Shown here piece after piece: positions 63,705-64,000 of a stretch of DNA of 64,000 bases. How positions within the stretch are numbered: position 1 is the first letter of the stretch; each line of letters opens with the position of its first letter. The notes under the pieces were generated by a model that saw nothing but the letters and a program-made list of their open reading frames with translations, was not told the DNA's origin and searched no databases. Source of the stretch: Aphanomyces cochlioides (lineage: Eukaryota > Oomycota > Saprolegniomycetes > Saprolegniales > Verrucalvaceae); assembly GCA_019828595.1 (NCBI GenBank), contig JAHQRK010000023.1, forward strand, positions 186,001-250,000, given 5' to 3'. Both the position numbers and the translations under genes were made by a program.

Positions 63705-64000
63705 TTCGCCCAACTTGACTGTGAGCTCGTACACTTGGGACTGGGGGGTGAGCAAAATGTTTTCAATGAAGGCGTCCATGTCACCAGAGTCTTTGTAGAA
63801 TGCGTCCGCCATGGCCTCGCATCTCGCAATATCGTCATCGGCAATAGCATGAGCACCAGTGTTGCGATGTTTCGCGCCTTTGGGGGCATTGCCTTGCTTG
63901 GAATCTTTCTTGGACGAAGCTGAATCCTTGCCGGGAGTCTTTTGCGTCCATGGATTGGCCTTTTCAGCGTTTTGTTGCTCTTGATCGCCTTGTATTTTGT
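63705..64000 (-). pseudogene. ORF1 fragment L at the window edge
   Basis: The minus strand codes for ORF1 from the DKIQGDQEQQN region down to KLGEG, where copy K's 3' terminus interrupts it at a native CC. It runs off the window, so its upstream extent is unknown. One private base, CATCTCGC, changes the IARCEAMAD segment. Confidence 0.88.

Noticed and set aside
1..64000. CRISPR arrays, tRNA, rRNA or bacterial operon signals
   Set aside because: No short regularly spaced repeats, no tRNA or rRNA sequence and no bacterial genes were seen; all sequence is accounted for by the LINE family.

Overview
The whole 64 kb window is built from one family of eukaryotic non-LTR (LINE) retrotransposon, inserted repeatedly into copies of itself. 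I found no host gene, no RNA gene and no second repeat family. The consensus element is about 7.38 kb. It has a roughly 60-nt 5' leader starting ACTTCCGAATTTGCC, ORF1 (1012 aa), a 78-nt spacer, ORF2 (1351 aa) and a roughly 147-nt 3' UTR ending ...CATTTAACC with no poly(A). ORF2 carries an APE-type endonuclease, a reverse transcriptase and a C-terminal CCHC zinc finger, with no visible RNase H. The RT core looks L1/Tx1-like. The C-terminal part of the ORF1 core (QHK..ALN...PPSI) resembles what I remember of oomycete LINE ORF1 proteins, so an oomycete or related stramenopile host is my best guess, with low confidence.

Layout from left to right. Copy A (minus, 3' end outside the window) is at 1-5922. 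It lies in a minus-strand ORF2 fragment at 5923-7532. A 51-bp inverted 3' terminus (7533-7583) precedes full-length intact copy B (7587-14971, plus). Next come an ORF2 scrap (14972-15299) and an inverted 3' end (15302-15538), then full-length but frameshifted copy C (15541-22914, plus). Intact copy D (23975-31356, plus) is inserted in a minus ORF2 fragment with a 14-bp target-site duplication. A shuffled minus ORF2 chimera (31357-32858) leads to intact copy E (32862-40242, plus). Two 5'-truncated copies follow head to tail: G (40243-43517) and H (43518-47635). I (47636-49699, minus) is an inverted duplicate of the start of G. J (49702-51540, minus) is a deleted 3' half that contains copy F (51545-58924, plus, frameshifted) with a 16-bp target-site duplication. 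Copy K (58986-63704, plus, 5'-truncated) and a minus ORF1 fragment L (63705-64000) end the window.

ORF1 and ORF2 would act together as a ribonucleoprotein in target-primed reverse transcription. Three features stand out. First, all eleven 3' junctions (nine independent) fall exactly at a CC dinucleotide of the target, matching the terminal CC of the element. Second, the 5' end and the 3' UTR share a 14-nt perfect reverse complement that could close the RNA or cDNA into a panhandle. Third, several inserts are head to head with a 3' end facing outward on both sides, and two large inverted duplications are present. Copies G, H, F, K and fragment I share one +1 frameshift in ORF2, so they form a defective subfamily that has nonetheless multiplied.

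Copies are nearly identical, so assembly collapse or misjoining is a real risk. One-base homopolymer indels in copies C and F could be sequencing errors.
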